A stretch of 64,000 bases of DNA. It comes from Arthrobacter saudimassiliensis (GTDB taxonomy: Bacteria; Actinomycetota; Actinomycetes; Actinomycetales; Micrococcaceae). Positions within the stretch are counted from its first letter, which is position 1, and every line of letters starts with the position of its first letter. The position numbers and the translations under genes are program-made. The stretch is from positions 1,426,001-1,490,000 of the forward strand of contig LN483070.1 of the NCBI GenBank assembly GCA_900016675.1, given 5' to 3'. Positions 1 through 8,344 of the stretch are shown here, piece by piece. The notes below the pieces were generated by a model. The model did not search any database. It had not been told where the DNA came from and worked only from the letters and a program-made list of their open reading frames with translations.

Positions 1-1
1 C

Positions 2-322
2 AAGCGGCTCGGCAGCCAGGTGCCGCGGGAGGCGATCACCATGCTGCTGGCGGCGGCCGCCCTGGTCCTGGCCGCCACCGGGTTCCTGATGGCCGTGACG
101 GATTTCGGGCTGGACGTCCTGCTGCTCGAAACCACCTCCGCCTTCGGAACGGTCGGACTCAGCGCCGGGATCTCCGCCGCCATCGGGCCGGTCGGGCAAT
201 CCGTGCTGGTGGTCCTGATGTTCGTCGGCAGGCTGGGTCCGCTCCTCCTGGCGGCGGGCCTCGCCCTGCGCAGCCGCAGGTCCCGGGTCGAGCTCCCGGA
301 AGAGAGGCCGATCATTGGCTAG
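2..322 (+). CDS. TrkH/KtrB-family K+ transporter, C-terminal part (5' truncated by window)
   Basis: This is the last 106 residues of a membrane K+ uptake channel; the reading frame is open from the first bases, so the true start lies outside the window. The visible part has a hydrophobic helix (LLAAAALVLAATGFLMAV), a pore-loop-like segment ending SAFGTVGLSAG, and a final helix ending VGRLGPLLLAAGLAL. The T-V-G-L-S-A-G and G-R-L-G-P arrangement is typical of the last repeat of TrkH/KtrB proteins. The next gene starts inside its 3' end with an 8-bp overlap and encodes the cytosolic RCK partner, which supports a Ktr-type two-component K+ uptake system. The family assignment is firm; Ktr versus Trk subtype is inferred from the single-RCK partner. 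Confidence 0.88.
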   Translation, partial: KRLGSQVPREAITMLLAAAALVLAATGFLMAVTDFGLDVLLLETTSAFGTVGLSAGISAAIGPVGQSVLVVLMFVGRLGPLLLAAGLALRSRRSRVELPEERPIIG

Positions 323-1010
323 GCACAGGTTCCTGCCGGGAAACAGGGCCGCAAGGATGGCGGGGACGGACGCGGTCGCCATCATCGGCCTCGGCCGGTT
401 CGGCCGCTCGGTGGCGCTGGAACTGATGGCACACGGCACCGACGTGCTGGGCATCGACCATCGCCCCCAGGTGGTGCAGGCGCTGGACGGCCGGCTGACC
501 TACGTCGTGACGGCCGATGCCACCGACGAACAGGTCCTTCGAGAACTCTCCGTCCCCGACTTCGATCGCGTGGTGGTCGCGATCGGCAGCGACGTCGGCA
601 TGAGCGTGCTCACCACGTCCCTGCTGCTGCGCTTCGGAATCCCGCAGATCTGGGCGGAGGCCGTCAGCGAGGCGCACGGCACCATCCTCGACCAGCTGGG
701 CATCCGGCACGTGGTTTTTCCCGAGGCGGACATGGGGCGGCGGACGGCACACCTGGTCAGCGGAAGCGTCCTGGACTACTCACAGATCGGCGGGGACTTC
801 GCCGTCGTGGAGACCACCCCCCACCGGGCCATCCGCAGTATTCCCCTGCAGCAGGCGGGGATCCTGGACCGCTACGGGGTCCAGGTGGTCGCTGTCCGCA
901 AGGCGACCGGGGCCTGGCACTTCGTCACCCCGCAGACCGTGCTCGAGGCGGACGACACGGTGCTGGTGGCCGGTCCCGCCGCCAGCGTCGAGAGGTTCGA
1001 CAGGCTCTAG
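315..1010 (+). CDS. ktrA: TrkA/KtrA-family K+ uptake regulatory subunit (RCK)
   Basis: This is the cytosolic nucleotide-binding gating subunit of the K+ channel encoded just upstream. It starts with TTG at 315, overlapping the channel gene by 8 bp, so the pair is translationally coupled; a later ATG at 357 (MAGTDAVAIIG) is a possible alternative. Residues about 20-140 form a Rossmann RCK domain with IIGLGRFGRS as the GxGxxG dinucleotide loop and an acidic residue (GIDHR) at the end of strand 2. Residues about 150-231 match a TrkA-C ligand domain. The 231-aa length fits the single-RCK KtrA type rather than the double TrkA. Such subunits bind ATP/ADP or c-di-AMP in relatives; the ligand here is unknown. 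Confidence 0.9.
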   Translation: MARHRFLPGNRAARMAGTDAVAIIGLGRFGRSVALELMAHGTDVLGIDHRPQVVQALDGRLTYVVTADATDEQVLRELSVPDFDRVVVAIGSDVGMSVLTTSLLLRFGIPQIWAEAVSEAHGTILDQLGIRHVVFPEADMGRRTAHLVSGSVLDYSQIGGDFAVVETTPHRAIRSIPLQQAGILDRYGVQVVAVRKATGAWHFVTPQTVLEADDTVLVAGPAASVERFDRL

Positions 1011-1185
1011 GCGCGGCCCGGCCGGGTGATGCACGCAGATGCCCGGGTGGACCCGGGCAGGAGGGCGCCGCGGTAGGCAACGGCGCGGCCGAGGGGCACA
1101 ATACCCACCGGCACCGGAAGCCGTGTCCCCGGCCGGGGGCAGCCCGCCGGCAGGGGACATGGGACACAGGGATACAGGAGACGTC

Positions 1186-1464
1186 ATGGAAAGCAGATCG
1201 GATTTTCTCAGCGGCGTGATGATCGGCGGGCTGGCCGTCAGCGGGGTCGCCCTTGCAGGCCTGGCCGTCGGGGCAGCGGCCATCGGCAACCTGGCGGTCC
1301 GCCGCGCCGCCCTGGGCAACGTCGTCGTCAAACGGCTGCAGATCGGGGAACTCGACATCCGGCGTTCCGTGGGCGTGGGCCTCGCCCCGGAGGCGCTGGA
1401 CCTGGGCTCGGAGCCCGGAAGCGGGCCCGGCTCCGTGGCGCCCCCGCCGGGACCGTCCGTCTGA
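1186..1464 (+). CDS. Small pentad-repeat protein of unknown function
   Basis: This is a 92-aa protein not recognised as a named family. The start ATG at 1186 is chosen because ACAGGAG lies just upstream; upstream in-frame starts lack a ribosome site. From about residue 8 to 57 the sequence falls into ten consecutive five-residue units with a hydrophobic residue at every fifth position and mostly Gly, Asn or Arg after it (SGVMI GGLAV SGVAL AGLAV, then GAAAI GNLAV RRAAL, then GNVVV KRLQI GELDI). This period suggests a pentapeptide-repeat-like beta helix, although a glycine-rich membrane segment is possible for the first half. The tail is Pro/Gly rich. It converges on the GH13 gene, whose stop is 11 bp away. 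Confidence 0.72.
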   Translation: MESRSDFLSGVMIGGLAVSGVALAGLAVGAAAIGNLAVRRAALGNVVVKRLQIGELDIRRSVGVGLAPEALDLGSEPGSGPGSVAPPPGPSV

Positions 1465-1475
1465 GTTCCGCCGGA

Positions 1476-3233
1476 TCAGGGCCCTTCGCCCGCGCCCGTG
1501 GCCGCCGGCCCGCCGTCGGCCCCGGGGGAGGTGGCTGCGGGTGCAAGCTGCTCCACCCGCACCTCCCACGGGCGCAGGACACGGGCATCGCCGGTGTCCA
1601 CATAGTTGCCGAGCACCCTGATCCCCGTGCGCTGGTCGGCGGGAAGCTCCAGGTCCTTCGCCGAGACGTTGCCCAGCACGAGCAGCTCCTCGCCCTGGAG
1701 CGAACGCACATAGGCGAGCAGCCGCGGATGGGCCGCCTGGACGAGCCGGAACTCGCCGAGGGAGACCACCCTGGACTTGTGCCGGAGCCGGATCAGCCGC
1801 CGGTAGTAACGGAAGATCGACTTCTCCGCCGCGCGGTCGGCCGCGACATTGATGTGGCGGTAGTTCGGGTTCACGTCGATCCAGGGCGTGCCGTTCGTGA
1901 ACCCGGCATGGGGCGCATCGGACCACTGCATCGGTGTCCGCGCGTTGTCACGGCTGCTGCGGGCAAGGGTGCGCAGCGCCGACGCGGAACTGATCCCGCT
2001 GCGCAGGGCCTCCTCGTAGTAGCCGATGGACTCCAGGTCCCGGTACTGTCCGATCTCGGTGAAGCCGGCATTGGTCATGCCGATTTCCTCCCCCTGGTAG
2101 ATGAAGGGAGTGCCCCGCTGCAGGTGGAGGAGAGTGGCCCACAGGGTGGCCGACTCGTAGCGGTACCGGCCGTCGTCGCCAAACCGGGAGACCAGGCGCG
2201 GCTGGTCGTGGTTGCCCAGGTACAGGCTGTTCCAGCCCCGTTCGGCAAGGCCGCGCTGCCAGCGGTTCCACACGGCCTTCAGCGCCAGGAGATCCAGTGG
2301 ATGGTACTCCCATTTCCCGCCTGGCCCCTGGTCCACCCGCATGTGCTCGAACTGGAAGACCATGTCCAGTTCGCCCCGCAGGGGATCGGTGAACAGGGCC
2401 GCCTCCTCCACGGTGACGCCCTCCGTTTCGCCCACCGCGAGGTAGCCCTCGTCCCGGAAGGCGAACACCGCCCGGACCATCTCCTGGACGAACTCGTGGA
2501 TCCTGGGCCCGGAGGTGAAGTACGGGGCGCCGTTGGCGTACATTCCGGTGCCCCGAACGGAGCTGTCCGGCAGTCCCGGCACCTTGGAGATGAAGTTGAT
2601 GGCGTCCATGCGGAACCCGTCGACGCCGCGGTCCAGCCACCAGTTCATCATTTCGTAGATGCGCGTCCGCACCCGCGTGCTCTCCCAGTTCAGGTCCGGC
2701 TGGTGGCGGCTGAACAGGTGCAGGTAGTACTGCTCGGTCCGCGCATCGTAGGTCCACGCCGAACCGCCGAAGAACGACCCCCAGTTGTTGGGCTCGGCGC
2801 CGGGCTCGTCGGGGGAGAAGCCCTGCCGGGGCTCCCGCCAGAAGTAGGAGTCCCGGGAGATGTTCTGCCGTGAGGAGGCGGAGACCTGGAAGGCCTGGTG
2901 CTCGTCGGAGGTGTGGTTGACCACCAGGTCCATGATCAGCTTCATGCCCCGGCGATGCACCTGCCTGAGCAGTTCCTCGAACTCCTCCTCGGTGCCGAAC
3001 CGGGAATCGATCCGCCGGTAGTTGCTGATGTCGTACCCGTTGTCCATCTGCGGGGACTGGTGGATCGGCGAGAGCCAGAGCACATCGACGCCCAGGTCGC
3101 TGAGGTGGTCCAAATGGGCGATGATTCCCGGAACGTCGCCCACGCCGTCGTCGGTGGTGTCAGCGAAGCTGCGGGTGTAGATCTGGTAGACCACCGCATT
3201 GGTCCACCATGCCGGGCGGTACGGGTTCCTCAT
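1476..3233 (-). CDS. GH13 alpha-glucosidase (oligo-1,6-glucosidase / MalL-like)
   Basis: This is a 585-aa cytoplasmic glycoside hydrolase predicted to cleave alpha-glucosidic bonds in maltose-, isomaltose- or trehalulose-type sugars. The (beta/alpha)8 motifs are clear: region I DLVVNHT at 102-108, the nucleophile Asp210 in GFRMDAINF, the acid/base Glu269 in AVGETEG, and the transition-state Asp343 in LGNHDQPR. A beta-sandwich C domain ends in a Pro/Gly/Ala-rich tail. No signal peptide is present. A GAAAGGA-type ribosome site precedes the ATG, and a TAGACT -10 box lies about 70 bp upstream. Trehalose synthase and sucrose isomerase are close relatives that cannot be fully excluded. Carbohydrate transport genes are not adjacent. 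Confidence 0.9.
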   Translation of the reverse strand: MRNPYRPAWWTNAVVYQIYTRSFADTTDDGVGDVPGIIAHLDHLSDLGVDVLWLSPIHQSPQMDNGYDISNYRRIDSRFGTEEEFEELLRQVHRRGMKLIMDLVVNHTSDEHQAFQVSASSRQNISRDSYFWREPRQGFSPDEPGAEPNNWGSFFGGSAWTYDARTEQYYLHLFSRHQPDLNWESTRVRTRIYEMMNWWLDRGVDGFRMDAINFISKVPGLPDSSVRGTGMYANGAPYFTSGPRIHEFVQEMVRAVFAFRDEGYLAVGETEGVTVEEAALFTDPLRGELDMVFQFEHMRVDQGPGGKWEYHPLDLLALKAVWNRWQRGLAERGWNSLYLGNHDQPRLVSRFGDDGRYRYESATLWATLLHLQRGTPFIYQGEEIGMTNAGFTEIGQYRDLESIGYYEEALRSGISSASALRTLARSSRDNARTPMQWSDAPHAGFTNGTPWIDVNPNYRHINVAADRAAEKSIFRYYRRLIRLRHKSRVVSLGEFRLVQAAHPRLLAYVRSLQGEELLVLGNVSAKDLELPADQRTGIRVLGNYVDTGDARVLRPWEVRVEQLAPAATSPGADGGPAATGAGEGP

Positions 3234-3301
3234 CTGCCGCCGGTCCTTTCGCTCCTCGTGGGGAGAACGACGCCGGAACCGCCGGGGCGGTGCGTACCGC
3301 C

Positions 3302-3307
3302 AGTCTA
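3302..3307 (-). promoter_or_regulatory. Candidate -10 box of the GH13 gene
   Basis: TAGACT on the minus strand lies about 69 nt before the GH13 start codon. It matches the TAGnnT form recurring in this window. No good -35 is visible at 17-18 bp, so this is a weak call. Confidence 0.35.
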
Positions 3308-3649
3308 GGGACGGGGCCGCGCGGACGGCAGGGGCAGGCCCTGGTCTGCGCCGTCAGCGCAGGCGGTAGGTGGGCTCCCGCAGGGTGCAGGCGCATATCC
3401 GGTGCCGGCGTTCGGGACAGAACGGATCGTAGACGGCCGGTTCCAGCCGCCCGGTCAGCGGCCGGGGAGAACAGATGCAGGTGCACGGTGCGCCCACGCG
3501 GATCAGCCTTTCCTTGCCAGCCTGCCCGTCGGCAGGAACGGGTGGTGCCGGCGCCGCGGCAACACCGGGCGGGCCGGAGCCTGGCCGCAGCCGCCTACCA
3601 GCAATCTACTCCGCTCCGGCGCTGGCTCCGGCCCGCCCGCCCGGCGGCG

Positions 3650-3679
3650 GTGACCGGCACCACATCGGTGCAGTAGCGT
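3650..3679 (+). promoter_or_regulatory. Leaderless promoter of the LigD-like polymerase
   Basis: TAGCGT (3674-3679) ends 6 nt before the ATG at 3686, which puts the expected transcription start at or next to the start codon. GTGACC 18 bp upstream is a plausible -35. No Shine-Dalgarno sequence is present. Confidence 0.55.
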
Positions 3680-3685
3680 GGACGC

Positions 3686-4714
3686 ATGCCGCGCGAAGCC
3701 ACCACCCTGACCGTTCCCGGACCCGCAGGAGACCGCGAGGTCCGCATCTCCAGTCCCGGGCGCGTCGTGTTCCCTGCCGTCGGGCTCACCAAGCTGGACC
3801 TGGCGCGCTACGTGATGGAGGTCAGCGGCGCCTTCCTCGCCGCGAACGGCGACAGGCCGGTGTCGCTGCAGCGGTTTCCGGGCGACATCGACGGGGAGAT
3901 GTTCTTCTCCAAGAACCCGCCCCGCGGCGCCCCGGACTATGTCCAGGCCGTCACCGTGGTCTATCCCAGCGCGCGCTCGCATCCGCAGGTGGTGCTGACC
4001 GAGCCGGCCGCCGTCGTCTGGGCGGTCCAGATGAACACCGTGGTGTTCCATCCGTGGCCGTCCCGGACGGCCAATACGGACAACCCGGACCAGCTCCGGA
4101 TCGACCTGGATCCGCAGCCGGGCACCGGCTTCGACGACGCGGTGCCCGCCGCCCTGGAGCTGCGGAACGTCCTGGCTGAAGCCGGGCTCCAGGCCTGGAT
4201 CAAGACCTCCGGAAACCGGGGGCTGCACGTCTTCGCGCCGATCGAGCCGCGCTGGGAATTCCTCGATGTCCGGCACGCAGTGATCGCCGCCGCCCGGGAG
4301 CTGGAACGGCGGATGCCGGGCCGGGTCACCACCGCGTGGTGGAAGGAGGAACGCGGGGAACGGGTCTTCGTGGACTTCAACCAGGCCAACCGGGACCGCA
4401 CCATGGCCGGGGCCTACAGTCCCCGCGCCCTGCCGCACGCCCCGGTGTCCTGCCCGCTGGCGTGGGAGGAGCTCGAACACGTGCAGCCGGCGCAGTTCAC
4501 GGTCCTGACCGTTCCGGACCGGCTCCGCACAGTCGGAGACCCGTGGGCGGAGTTCGGCCGGTCTCCGGGGCGGATCGACACCCTGCTGCAGTGGTGGGAG
4601 CGGGACCTGGCCGACGGGCTGGGCGAGGAGCCCTTCCCCCCGGACTATCCGAAAATGCCGGGCGAGCCGCCCCGGGTGCAGCCGAGCCGGGCGCGCCGGC
4701 CCGACCCGGCATAG
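3686..4714 (+). CDS. LigD-type DNA polymerase/primase domain protein (stand-alone)
   Basis: This 342-aa protein is equivalent to the polymerase (PolDom) module of bacterial NHEJ ligase D, an archaeo-eukaryotic-primase-fold enzyme that adds NTPs or dNTPs at double-strand-break ends. Visible motifs are FPGDIDGEMFFSKNPP near 64-79, the metal-binding pair D140/D142 in LRIDLDPQPG, KTSGNRGLHVF at 173-183, and the third acidic residue D230 in RVFVDFNQANRDRT. No ligase or nuclease domain is fused, and no ku gene lies in the window. The start is the ATG 6 nt after a -10 box, so the mRNA is probably leaderless. The product could support NHEJ with partners elsewhere or act as a repair primase-polymerase. 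Confidence 0.9.
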   Translation: MPREATTLTVPGPAGDREVRISSPGRVVFPAVGLTKLDLARYVMEVSGAFLAANGDRPVSLQRFPGDIDGEMFFSKNPPRGAPDYVQAVTVVYPSARSHPQVVLTEPAAVVWAVQMNTVVFHPWPSRTANTDNPDQLRIDLDPQPGTGFDDAVPAALELRNVLAEAGLQAWIKTSGNRGLHVFAPIEPRWEFLDVRHAVIAAARELERRMPGRVTTAWWKEERGERVFVDFNQANRDRTMAGAYSPRALPHAPVSCPLAWEELEHVQPAQFTVLTVPDRLRTVGDPWAEFGRSPGRIDTLLQWWERDLADGLGEEPFPPDYPKMPGEPPRVQPSRARRPDPA

Positions 4715-4776
4715 GCTGGCAGGAACAGAGGCTGCCTGCGGGGGAGGGCAGCCATCACCGGACAAAGGAGCACAGA

Positions 4777-5040
4777 ATGATCGGATTCATCGTCGCCGGC
4801 CTCGTGATCGGCGCCCTGGCCCGCCTGATCAAACCCGGCAAACAGAACCTGGGCATCCTGGCCACCCTGCTGCTCGGCCTGGCCGGCTCCGTGATCGGCG
4901 GCAGCATTGCCTCGCTGTTGCGCACCGGTGACATTTTCGAGCTGAACATCCTGGGGTTCATCGTCTCCGTGATCTGCGCCGTCCTGCTGATCGGCGTCGC
5001 CGAATCCCTCTCCGGCCGCAACCGCAGCGGGCGGGCCTAG
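4777..5040 (+). CDS. GlsB/YeaQ/YmgE-family stress membrane protein
   Basis: This 87-aa protein has three hydrophobic segments (FIVAGLVIGALARLI; LGILATLLLGLAGSVIGGSI; ILGFIVSVICAVLLIGVA) separated by short polar turns, with the family-typical GALARLIKPG after the first helix. YeaQ/YmgE proteins are small inner-membrane proteins linked to general stress responses; the molecular function is unknown. AAAGGAG (4764-4770) lies 6 nt before the ATG. A TAGGCT starting at 4712 overlaps the stop codon of the preceding gene and could be its -10. A short inverted repeat (GGCTGCC ... GGCAGCC, 4730-4753) lies in the 5' leader. Confidence 0.88.
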   Translation: MIGFIVAGLVIGALARLIKPGKQNLGILATLLLGLAGSVIGGSIASLLRTGDIFELNILGFIVSVICAVLLIGVAESLSGRNRSGRA

Positions 5041-5122
5041 GCCCCGGCCGCCGCGGGGGCCCGGTTTCGACCTGCGGCGGCCATACCGCGGCCGGGCCGT
5101 GTGCCTGCACGCCGGCGGCGGC

Positions 5123-5128
5123 TAGAGT
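5123..5128 (+). promoter_or_regulatory. Candidate -10 box of the GT2 gene
   Basis: TAGAGT ends 9 nt before the ATG at 5138, giving a transcript with almost no leader. No ribosome-binding site is visible in between. Confidence 0.4.
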
Positions 5129-5137
5129 CGGTGGATC

Positions 5138-5911
5138 ATGGCAGCCATCTCCGTGGTCATCCCGTCCCGCAACGACGCCGAACTGCTGGCCGTGTGCCTG
5201 GCGGCCCTCGCCGCCCAGACCCGGCCGGCGGACGAGATCCTGGTCGTGGACAACGCCAGCACCGACGCCACGGCGCAGGTCTGCGAGGCCGCGGGCGTGC
5301 GTCGGCTGCCCGAGCTGGTTCCCGGCGTCACCGCCGCAACCGCGGCCGGCCTGGATGCGGCCGGCGGGACCCTGCTCGCCCGGCTTGATGCGGATTCCGT
5401 TCCGCCGCGCCGATGGCTGGAGCAGCTGGAACGCCGCTTCGACGCCGAGCCCGGGCTGGCCGCCGTGACCGGTCCCGGGGATTTCTACGGCGGCGGGCCC
5501 CTGGCTGCCTGGGTCGGACGGACCGTCTACATCGGCGGCTACCACCGCGTGGTGGGCCTGCTGCTGGGCCACCCGCCGCTCTTCGGATCCAACTTCGCCA
5601 TCCGCGCCGAAGCCTGGCGCCGGATCAGCGGACGCGTGGACCGGACCGACCCGCGCGTCCACGACGACCTGCACATCTCCTACCTGATCGAGCCGGACAT
5701 GGAGGTCCGCTGGGATCCGGACCTGCGCGTCGGCGTCTCGGCCCGCCCCCTGCAGAGCTGGGCGGGACTGCGCCGCCGCCTCGCCATGGCGTATGCGACG
5801 TTCCGGTTCGACTTCCGCCGGCAGCCTCCGCTGGCCCGGCGGCGGGAACGGGTCCGCCGTCGCCGGATCCCCCGCGCAGGAACGGCCAATCCACCGCGGC
5901 GCCGCACGTAG
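5138..5911 (+). CDS. Family 2 glycosyltransferase
   Basis: This 257-aa GT-A fold enzyme should transfer a sugar from a nucleotide donor to an unknown acceptor. It opens with AAISVVIPSRNDAE, has VVDNASTD at about 36-43, and the metal-binding D84/D86 pair in ARLDADSVPP. The later VHDDLHISYLIE segment resembles the region carrying the catalytic acidic residue. No transmembrane helix follows, and the last 40 residues are very Arg-rich, suggesting a soluble or peripherally membrane-bound enzyme. The gene stands alone between the YeaQ-like gene and a convergent hydrolase; no polysaccharide cluster surrounds it. Confidence 0.85.
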   Translation: MAAISVVIPSRNDAELLAVCLAALAAQTRPADEILVVDNASTDATAQVCEAAGVRRLPELVPGVTAATAAGLDAAGGTLLARLDADSVPPRRWLEQLERRFDAEPGLAAVTGPGDFYGGGPLAAWVGRTVYIGGYHRVVGLLLGHPPLFGSNFAIRAEAWRRISGRVDRTDPRVHDDLHISYLIEPDMEVRWDPDLRVGVSARPLQSWAGLRRRLAMAYATFRFDFRRQPPLARRRERVRRRRIPRAGTANPPRRRT

Positions 5912-5952
5912 CCGGCAGCCGGGCGGCCGCCCCGGGGCCCGGTGTTCAGGAG

Positions 5953-7023
5953 TCAGGACTCAGGGCATGAGGGATGAGGCCCAGGCGCCGACGCCGACGC
6001 CGCAAAGAGGCGCAGCAGGTCCAGTGAGAGCAGGTTGGGAGAGTTCTCGCAGGGGCTGTGCCCGGTGCGGTAGATGCCTATCCGCGCACCGATGGAGCGC
6101 GCGAACCCGCGGTGCAGCGCCAACGGCCAGACATCGCTTCCGCCCACGGCCACGAACAGGGGCACCGGAGCATTCCGGAGGGCGCGGCGGAGGTCGGGCA
6201 CGGCTTTCATCAGTCCCACGATGTCGGCGATGGAGCTGCGCCTCGTCCGGGCAAAACGCCGTTCGACGAACGCCAGCCGGTCCGGCGGCGCCGGCACGAA
6301 GTTCCGCCGGACGCCCCAGACGATCAGGGCTGCACTGAGCCGCCTGCCGACCAGCGGGCTGAGCCAGCCGATCCACCGGACCCGTGCCAGGCTCTGCCCG
6401 GGCACGGGCGGGCAGCTCAGCAACGTCAGGCTCCGGAACAGGTCCGGCCGCAGGACCAGCGCCGCCTGTGCCACCACCCCGGCAAAGGAATAGCCGGTGA
6501 CATGCGCGGGGCCGGTTCGTTCCAGGACGGCCAGCAGGTCGTCCACGAACAGGCGCAGGTCATAGCGCCGTCCCGGCGGGTCCAACCGCTCCGGGCCCGC
6601 CGCCGCGGACTCATATTGCCCGGCCATGTCGAAGGAGAGCGCCCGGTAACCGGCCGCGGCCAGCCGCGGCAGCACGAGGGCGAAGTCCTCCTTGGAGCCC
6701 ATGACTCCCGGGACCAGCACCACCGGCACGCCGTCGGCCGGGCCGAGCTCCAGCGCAGCGAGGCGTCCGCTGGGAACCTCGAACGCCAGCCTGCAGGAGC
6801 CCTCCGGCGGCCGGGCCCAGTTCACGGGGCCCAGGGCGGCATCCCTGGCGGCGGCCGCCTTCCGCGCGCTGCCGCGGACGCCGTATCCGGCAGGAGCAGC
6901 TGCGACCGCAGCGCGGCCCGGCACGGCGGAGGCAGCGGCGGGGCCCGCGGGCGCATCCCCGCGGGTCCCCGCCGCGTGGGCCCCTTCCCGCCGGGCCGCC
7001 GTGGTCTCCGCCTTATCCGGCAT
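5953..7023 (-). CDS. Alpha/beta-hydrolase fold protein
   Basis: This 356-aa hydrolase is of unassigned substrate. The start is the ATG at 7023, preceded by GGGAAGGG; an upstream in-frame TTG at 7044 has no comparable site. The first 60 residues are Ala/Gly/Pro rich and probably disordered. The hydrolase domain follows: oxyanion segment VLVPGVMGSKEDF, nucleophile elbow GYSFAG with Ser179, and a terminal His in RTGHSPCENSPN. The GYSFAG elbow and the final His-Ser-Pro context resemble esterases and haloperoxidase-like hydrolases. No cap-domain signature gives a substrate. It diverges from the CoA-hydrolase pair about 240 bp away. Confidence 0.82.
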   Translation of the reverse strand: MPDKAETTAARREGAHAAGTRGDAPAGPAAASAVPGRAAVAAAPAGYGVRGSARKAAAARDAALGPVNWARPPEGSCRLAFEVPSGRLAALELGPADGVPVVLVPGVMGSKEDFALVLPRLAAAGYRALSFDMAGQYESAAAGPERLDPPGRRYDLRLFVDDLLAVLERTGPAHVTGYSFAGVVAQAALVLRPDLFRSLTLLSCPPVPGQSLARVRWIGWLSPLVGRRLSAALIVWGVRRNFVPAPPDRLAFVERRFARTRRSSIADIVGLMKAVPDLRRALRNAPVPLFVAVGGSDVWPLALHRGFARSIGARIGIYRTGHSPCENSPNLLSLDLLRLFAASASAPGPHPSCPES

Positions 7024-7261
7024 CTTCACCCTTCCCTCTGCCAAGGCACTGACCTCTACGGTGTCCCCGCCGCACCGCCGGTGTCCATGCCCGAAGCCCG
7101 CCGGCCGGGTCCGGAGGGCCGTACACCGGGAGGCCTCCGCCGCCCGGATGCGTCATTGGACCGCCGCCGCGCACCGTGGTTTAGTGGAGCCCGGCGGCAC
7201 TGTGTCCGGCGGCACATGCCGGAGCGGGCCGCAGCCCAGAGCGACGACCAACGGGGGGAAC

Positions 7262-8344
7262 GTGCAGCAGGCACCCGGGCAGGACGCCCAGGACGACAGC
7301 CAGGTGCTCACCGAGGTGCGCGGACGGCTGGGGCATATCCTCCTGAACCGGCCCCGCGCCCTGAACGCGCTCACCCACGGCATGGTGCTGCGCATCGCCG
7401 CGGCGCTGGACGAGTGGGCCGCCGACGACGCCGTTGCCTCCGTCCTGATCAGCGGTGCCGGGGAACGGGGCCTGTGCGCCGGCGGCGACATCACGGCGCT
7501 GTACCGGGACCGGGCGGACGGAGCGGCGTCGGCCGCCTTCTGGCGTGATGAGTACCTGCTCAACGCCCGGCTGGCCCGCTATCCGAAACCGGTCACCGCG
7601 TTCATGGACGGCATCGTCCTCGGCGGCGGGGTCGGAGTCTCCGCGCACGTCGGGCACCGGATCGTCACCGAGCGCAGCCGGGTCGGCATGCCGGAGACCG
7701 GCATCGGTTTCGTGCCCGACGTCGGCGGCACCTGGCTGCTCGCGGGTGCGCCGGGGGAGCTGGGCACCTACGCTGCGCTGACCGGCGGGCAGTTCGGTCC
7801 GGAAGACGCCATTCTCCTGGGCCTGGCGGATATCTGCGCAGCCTCCGCCGATCTGCCGGCAATCGCAGCGAAGCTCGAGGACACGGACCCGGGCACGGTC
7901 CTCGCCGAGGCCGCACGGCCCGTGCCCGAAGCTCCCCTCGCCGCACAGCGGGCCTGGATCGACGCCTGCTTCAGCGCGGACAGCGTCGAGGAAATCCTGG
8001 CCCGCCTCCGCTCCCGTCCGGAACCCCAAGCCGCCGCCGCGGCAGCGGAGCTGGGCGCCAGGTCGCCCACGGCGCTGAAAGTGACGCTGGCCGCCCTGCG
8101 GCGGGCACGCCGCCTGCCCGACCTTGAGGCGGCGTTGTCGCAGGAGTACCGGGTGTCGCTTCACGCGCTGCACACCCCCGACTTCGCCGAGGGCGTGCGC
8201 GCCCAGGTCATCGATAAGGACCGGCGTCCGCAATGGTCTCCCGCCGATCCCGGACAGGTTCCCGACGCCGACGTCGAAGCCTATTTTGCCCCCGCACCGC
8301 ACGGCGACCTGTTCGCCGCCCCCGCAGAGAACGGACACGTATGA
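7262..8344 (+). CDS. 3-hydroxyisobutyryl-CoA hydrolase-like (enoyl-CoA hydratase/isomerase family)
   Basis: This 360-aa crotonase-fold protein is predicted to hydrolyse 3-hydroxyisobutyryl-CoA in valine catabolism. GTG at 7262 is chosen as the start because a G-rich ribosome site lies just before it. The crotonase core is clear: [14 protein letters not shown], the oxyanion-hole segment [13 protein letters not shown], and [14 protein letters not shown]. The [13 protein letters not shown] signature and the extra C-terminal region are typical of HIBYL-CoA hydrolases rather than true hydratases, which are about 260 aa. The stop overlaps the ATG of the next crotonase gene (ATGA), so the two are co-translated and probably act in one branched-chain or fatty acyl-CoA route. 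Confidence 0.88.
   Translation: MQQAPGQDAQDDSQVLTEVRGRLGHILLNRPRALNALTHGMVLRIAAALDEWAADDAVASVLISGAGERGLCAGGDITALYRDRADGAASAAFWRDEYLLNARLARYPKPVTAFMDGIVLGGGVGVSAHVGHRIVTERSRVGMPETGIGFVPDVGGTWLLAGAPGELGTYAALTGGQFGPEDAILLGLADICAASADLPAIAAKLEDTDPGTVLAEAARPVPEAPLAAQRAWIDACFSADSVEEILARLRSRPEPQAAAAAAELGARSPTALKVTLAALRRARRLPDLEAALSQEYRVSLHALHTPDFAEGVRAQVIDKDRRPQWSPADPGQVPDADVEAYFAPAPHGDLFAAPAENGHV

Larger units (their letters stand above)
3234..3685. other. Divergent intergenic region, 452 bp
   Basis: This gap separates the divergently transcribed GH13 enzyme and LigD-like polymerase. It contains a minus-strand TAGACT (3307-3302), a probable -10 for the GH13 gene, and near its right edge the LigD -10 TAGCGT. 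Several open frames cross it but none shows family resemblance or a ribosome site, so no gene is called. No repeat or RNA-like structure stands out. Confidence 0.5.
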
